Assembly (NCBI RefSeq): GCF_039545035.1
Contig: NZ_BAABRO010000025.1
Coordinates: 1-64,000 of the forward strand
DNA: 64,000 nt
Direction: 5' to 3'
Origin: Novipirellula caenicola
GTDB lineage: Bacteria; Planctomycetota; Planctomycetia; Pirellulales; Pirellulaceae
A program made the position numbers and the translations under genes. This document shows positions 60,351-64,000 of the stretch, piece after piece. The stretch's first letter is position 1. Each line of letters starts with the position of its first letter. The notes beneath the pieces are model-generated. The model was not told the origin of the DNA. It did no database searches and saw nothing but the letters and a program-made list of their open reading frames with translations.

Positions 60351-61652
60351 ATGACGATCGATCGCATCAAACTGAATCGCCGTAACGCAATCTCGTTGGC
60401 TGCGAGTGCCGCATGTTTGCCGTCGCTATCGGCCTACGCTGATGATTCGGTCTCACCGATGCCCCGTGGCAAGGCGGAGCATGTGATTTCGATCTGGCTG
60501 GGCGGCGGGATGGGGCAAATTGATACCTTTGATCCCAAACGTCGCGGCGATCCGAAAACTAAAAAACCGGGCAGCTACTACGACGCGATTCCCACCGCAG
60601 TCCCAGACGTCGAGGTCTGCGAACATATGCCGAGCTTGGCGACGTTGATGGACCGCGTCACGGCCGTTCGCACCGTTCACCACGATGTGATCGATGAACA
60701 TGCCGCCGCGTCCAATCGCATGCATACCGGGCGGCCGGTCACCGGAACCGTGGTCTATCCGTCACTCGGTTCGATCGTTGCGAATCAGTTAGGCGCCGTC
60801 AGCGACGATGCACCCCCTTACGTTTTGATCGGCTATCCGAACGTCTCGCGAGGCCCCGGATTCTTGGGGGCATCGAGTGGTTACTTGTACTTGACCGATA
60901 CGTCCAAAGGTCCCTCGGGTTTGTCACATCCCTATGGAATCCATGCGGATCGCCAATCCCGTCGCGAGCAGTTTTTGGCGACCACGCGAAGTGCGGCACG
61001 TCAGCGTTTTGCAAACGATAAAAAGCTAGTCGATTACGACGATGCACTGTCGCAAACGTTGAAGCTAAGCGGTCCCGAGTTCAATCGCGTGTTTAAATTG
61101 CAGGAGGAATCCGATGACCTTCGCAATCGTTATGGCGGCGAGTTTGGCCAGCGATGTTTGTTGGCGCGTCGTTTGGTTGAGCGAGGCGTACGTTTCATCG
61201 AAGTCTCGCACAATTTGAACTTCCTAAACGGGACCGGGTGGGATGTTCACAACGCGGGGATTTTGAACCAACACCAACTGATCCAAGAGTTGGATGTGGC
61301 GATGTCAACGTTGATCCGTGATCTGGAATCCCGCAAAATGCTCGATAAAACGCTGATCGTGATCACCAGCGAATTCGGTCGTCCGCCTCAATTTGATGGC
61401 GGCGGTGGACGAGGGCATCAAGGCAAAACGTTCACCTGTGTGCTGGCTGGCGGCGGTTTGAATCACTGCGGTGCCTACGGTGAAAGCGACGAGTTGTCGC
61501 AATCGATCGTCAAGGATCCTGTCAGCGTTCCCGACTTTTTTGCCACCATCCACGCGGCATTAGGCATCGACCCCAGCAAGTATCTGTACGACGGTGATCG
61601 CCCCGTTCCGGTCACGGACAACGGAATTCCGATCGCCAAGCTGTTCGCTTAA
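60351..61652 (+). CDS. DUF1501 protein, second copy
   Basis: A 433-residue DUF1501 protein. The N-terminus shows a twin-arginine-like [20 protein letters not shown] segment, consistent with Tat export. Conserved blocks include [60 protein letters not shown] and [20 protein letters not shown], the last matching the metal-ligand-type block of its paralogue at 46999. With the LamG-heme protein upstream it forms the second DUF1549/DUF1501 pair in the window. Its role is inferred from partnership only. Confidence 0.93.
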   Translation: MTIDRIKLNRRNAISLAASAACLPSLSAYADDSVSPMPRGKAEHVISIWLGGGMGQIDTFDPKRRGDPKTKKPGSYYDAIPTAVPDVEVCEHMPSLATLMDRVTAVRTVHHDVIDEHAAASNRMHTGRPVTGTVVYPSLGSIVANQLGAVSDDAPPYVLIGYPNVSRGPGFLGASSGYLYLTDTSKGPSGLSHPYGIHADRQSRREQFLATTRSAARQRFANDKKLVDYDDALSQTLKLSGPEFNRVFKLQEESDDLRNRYGGEFGQRCLLARRLVERGVRFIEVSHNLNFLNGTGWDVHNAGILNQHQLIQELDVAMSTLIRDLESRKMLDKTLIVITSEFGRPPQFDGGGGRGHQGKTFTCVLAGGGLNHCGAYGESDELSQSIVKDPVSVPDFFATIHAALGIDPSKYLYDGDRPVPVTDNGIPIAKLFA

Positions 61653-61755
61653 GCCGGCGTCTACTTTCGCACGAACCGGACGCGGGCCCACGGCCGCACT
61701 GCTACCCAACGTGGATGGCACGAGGCAAGACGCCGCACCGTTTCGGCGCGATCCT

Positions 61756-62733
61756 TTATTTGCGTTCCTGAGTGATCGCGTTGGGTTTGATCACCGCGGA
61801 AGATCGAGGCAGCACCGGGGCATCGTTTCGCTGCTGCGGTGGGACAACGACACCACAGCTGACAACGAACTGGATCGCTTCATCGATGGTCAAATCCAAG
61901 TCGATTGCTTCGCTGCGTTTCACCGTCACGGTAAATCCGGTCATCGGCATCGGACTGGTGGGCATCAACACGCTGAGCATCGGTTCGCCAGTGGCCAGCG
62001 AAATTTCTTTCATGCTATTGCCAGTGACGAAGCCGAGCGACCAGATGCCTTTTCGCGGGTACTCGATGGCCACCACGCGATTGAATTCGATCTCGCGTTC
62101 GCTAAAGGCAAAATCGGTCACCTGTTTGACGCTGCCGTAGACCTTGTTGACGATTGGGATTCGCAAGATCGCTGCATCAAACGAGCGAACGAACCAATGC
62201 CCCAATCCAAAGGTGAACAAGCGTCCGACAAAGTACAGGATGGTCAGAAAGACGATCAGGAACACAGGAACCACGATCGAGCGTGGCATGTAGACGACTT
62301 CGACATAGCGGTGCCAAAACGCATTCGCGCTCGCCGGCGCGGCGGTGTACGGGCCAAAGCGATCGGCGTTTTCATTGACGACTTTGACGACGTACTCGGG
62401 CAAGAAGCGTCGACCGGTAGGATCGGGAACGTAACGCTCGCCTTTGTATGAAAATCCATCCAAGCGTCGCGCACCGGTTGCGGTCGCTCCTTGAGGGACT
62501 TGAGAGAAGGTCTTGCTGTGGCTAACGCCTTTGACAATTGCCGATCGAATGCTCGATTCAATAGGACCAAGCACGTAGCTTTCAATCGTGCTCCAGGCCC
62601 AAATGAGTACCGCAATCGTCAACAGCGGAGGAAGCACGACGCCGAGTCCACGAAGGACGGCACGGCGGAATCCTCCCGCACGAGTCGGCTTGAACGTTTC
62701 GATGGTGTCCGATTCAGAGTCAGTGGGATGCAT
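61756..62733 (-). CDS. DUF502 membrane protein
   Basis: A 325-residue membrane protein of the DUF502 family. Two long hydrophobic segments (VLPPLLTIAVLIWAWSTIES at about 34-53; VPVFLIVFLTILYFVGRLF at about 155-175) place a domain of about 100 residues between them outside the membrane, as in the family. Family blocks are RIPIVNKVYGSVKQVTDFAF and EYPRKGIWSLGFVTGNSMKE. An insert rich in polar residues (residues about 70-120) is larger than in the average member. The start is the ATG at 62733. The role is unknown; it is 112 bases downstream of comF on the same strand. Confidence 0.9.
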   Translation of the reverse strand: MHPTDSESDTIETFKPTRAGGFRRAVLRGLGVVLPPLLTIAVLIWAWSTIESYVLGPIESSIRSAIVKGVSHSKTFSQVPQGATATGARRLDGFSYKGERYVPDPTGRRFLPEYVVKVVNENADRFGPYTAAPASANAFWHRYVEVVYMPRSIVVPVFLIVFLTILYFVGRLFTFGLGHWFVRSFDAAILRIPIVNKVYGSVKQVTDFAFSEREIEFNRVVAIEYPRKGIWSLGFVTGNSMKEISLATGEPMLSVLMPTSPMPMTGFTVTVKRSEAIDLDLTIDEAIQFVVSCGVVVPPQQRNDAPVLPRSSAVIKPNAITQERK

Positions 62734-62845
62734 ACGGGTCGATAGTTATGGGGGCCGACGCGATCGTCGGGGATAGTTAAGTGGGTTGTAACTGAAATCG
62801 TGGCTCCCGCGAACGGGAAAAAACATCGCACGGCGAACGGGGGCA

Positions 62846-63736
62846 TCACTCCGCGCGGACGGCGCGGGCAACCACCCCGACCGTCACTTTGGGGGCTCCG
62901 CCCTGATGTAGTACTCCGGACACCTCGTTGGACGTGGCGCCAGTGGTGAAAACATCATCGACCAATAAAATATGCTGATTCGTCAGATCTGGCGACCGGA
63001 GCACCCCGTATCGTTTTCGGATTTCGAACGCATCACGAACATTGTCAACGCGTTCTTCGTTCTCTAGCCAAGCCTGTTTTGCGATCTGGCGTGACGCCCG
63101 CAGCAGCGGAACACAGGGAATACCAAGTGTCGAAGCAGCGGCAGCCGCGATCGTGCGAACGCCAATCCCGCCGCGTGACCATTGGCGGGTGAAGTACGAG
63201 GGGACAAACGTGACCAGCGTCGGCGGGTCGTCGGCCAATTGAACGGCCAGCACGTCGCCCAGTCGCCGGCCGAGTGCGTCGGCCAACGGTGATTGGCTGA
63301 CGTATTTGGCCGCCACCACCGCGTCACACACCAGCCCGTGGTACCGCCACATCGCCACCACGCGGTCAAATTGGAACGTTTTTTCCTTGCATTGCGGGCA
63401 TCGCTGCGAACCGGTGGCGTGGGGCTCCGAATCGGCGCCCGCGGTCTCAGGCTCGGCAAATTCCAAGTTTTCGATCAACTCTGCCTGTCGTGCTTGGCGG
63501 CCTAGCGGAAATCCACAGTGGCGGCATCCGCTTCTCATTTCGGCCTCGGATACGGTAAGCCCTGATAAACACGATTGGCAAAAGTCATGCTGCGGAAGCA
63601 CCAGCCGACTGCACAGCCGGCATGCGGGGGGGAAGGCAAGGTCGAGAATCGCGTTTTTCGCAGAAACCGCCCCCGTGCGGACGGCGTCGCCCACGAGACG
63701 GAATTTTGTGATCGTTCCGGCCAGCAATGTCGACAT
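62846..63736 (-). CDS. ComF-family phosphoribosyltransferase
   Basis: A 296-residue ComF-type protein, related to a DNA-uptake and nucleotide-salvage component. Three cysteine pairs form a zinc-ribbon-like region in the N-terminal third: CRLCSRLVLPQHDFCQSC, CRHCGFPLG, and CPQCKEKTFQFDR. The C-terminal phosphoribosyltransferase domain has the PRPP loop ILLVDDVFTTGATSNEVSGV (about 252-271). VAAKYVSQSPLADALGRRLG is a family block. Such proteins are linked to competence in transformable bacteria, though whether this strain is competent is unknown. The start ATG at 63736 follows an upstream AT-rich stretch. Confidence 0.9.
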   Translation of the reverse strand: MSTLLAGTITKFRLVGDAVRTGAVSAKNAILDLAFPPACRLCSRLVLPQHDFCQSCLSGLTVSEAEMRSGCRHCGFPLGRQARQAELIENLEFAEPETAGADSEPHATGSQRCPQCKEKTFQFDRVVAMWRYHGLVCDAVVAAKYVSQSPLADALGRRLGDVLAVQLADDPPTLVTFVPSYFTRQWSRGGIGVRTIAAAAASTLGIPCVPLLRASRQIAKQAWLENEERVDNVRDAFEIRKRYGVLRSPDLTNQHILLVDDVFTTGATSNEVSGVLHQGGAPKVTVGVVARAVRAE

Positions 63737-63990
63737 TTTGGCATCGCTAAAAGTTTTTAGGAAAATCCATCTTTTTTGATTTTACCCCTGAACCTGTGGT
63801 CGATGTCGATGTCTAAGTCATCGTTACCACGGACAAGATCCGAGTGGCCGGGGATTTTCTAACTGGATTTCCCGCCTCGGTGAAGGTATTGTTCAGCTAG
63901 GTAATGGTTGGCAGAAAGTTCTGCTGACTCATCGTTCTGTTTTTTTCCTTTGCTCCGCCGCCGCACCTGCAAGGTGCCGGGAGGATTCAA

Positions 63991-64000
63991 ATGCGTATCG
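63991..64000 (+). CDS. Start of a gene cut by the window edge
   Basis: ATGCGTATCG at the end of the window is preceded by GGGAGG five to ten bases upstream, a very good ribosome binding site, and by the perfect hairpin GCACCTGCAAGGTGC at 63963-63977. Only the first three residues (MRI) are visible, so no function can be given. Confidence 0.5.

Noticed and set aside
1-64000. CRISPR array, rRNA operon, riboswitch
   Set aside because: No regularly spaced repeat-spacer pattern, no rRNA-like segment and no recognised riboswitch motif was seen. The four 22-bp repeats have no spacers and are in a coding region.

Overview
The window looks like a piece of a planctomycete chromosome, most likely from the Pirellulaceae (Rhodopirellula-like). 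The evidence is two DUF1549/DUF1553 + DUF1501 gene pairs with c-type heme motifs, a DUF1559 pseudopilin followed by a tiny lipoprotein, M56 peptidases fused to redoxin domains, DUF502 and DUF4184 membrane proteins, long spacers filled with short palindromic repeats, and many GTG/TTG starts. Identification is by recognising families in the translated sequence. No database search was run.

Layout: 0.3-7.2 kb holds housekeeping and hypothetical genes (putative HExxH protein, SEC-C/TPR protein, ribD, a Nudix hydrolase, a LarA-like protein) and a candidate small RNA after ribD. 7.7-16 kb is a plus-strand run: a BlaI-type repressor with an 18-bp perfect palindrome in front, its M56 receptor-peptidase partner fused to a TlpA-like thioredoxin domain, a redoxin-like lipoprotein, a HEAT-like membrane protein and a secreted protein. 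16-19.7 kb is one very large NACHT-type NTPase gene. 20.3-23.9 kb is a small cluster (XRE-GNAT-like fusion regulator, degenerate adenylation enzyme, methyltransferase, FeeM-like acyl synthase) that may make a small acylated molecule.

24.5-30.6 kb is the most unusual part: a ~6.06-kb element inserted in the 3' end of a tRNA-Lys(CTT) gene and bounded by a 26-bp perfect direct repeat. It carries a tyrosine integrase, four or five small helix-turn-helix proteins and a probable replication initiator whose coding sequence contains four tandem 22-bp repeats resembling plasmid iterons. The attachment site lies inside the integrase gene. In the integrated state the integrase ends in 13 residues read antisense through the tRNA. 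In the excised circle the same frame would run on into a 57-residue tail encoded at the other end of the element. The element also supplies a replacement terminator to the tRNA it displaced.

30.7-41.5 kb: pabB, a DUF4184 membrane protein, a SWIM-SNF2 helicase, a 2Fe-2S ferredoxin, a 232-bp MITE-like element, a YheT-type hydrolase, thpR, and an orphan gene followed by a reading frame broken by one stop codon. 41.7-64 kb: a lipoprotein, a multi-pass membrane protein, the first DUF1549/DUF1501 pair, trpA, a degenerate phosphoglucose-isomerase-like protein divergent from gpmI, the DUF1559 pseudopilin and lipoprotein, the second (LamG-heme-DUF1549/DUF1553 + DUF1501) pair, a DUF502 membrane protein, a ComF-family phosphoribosyltransferase and the first codons of one more gene.
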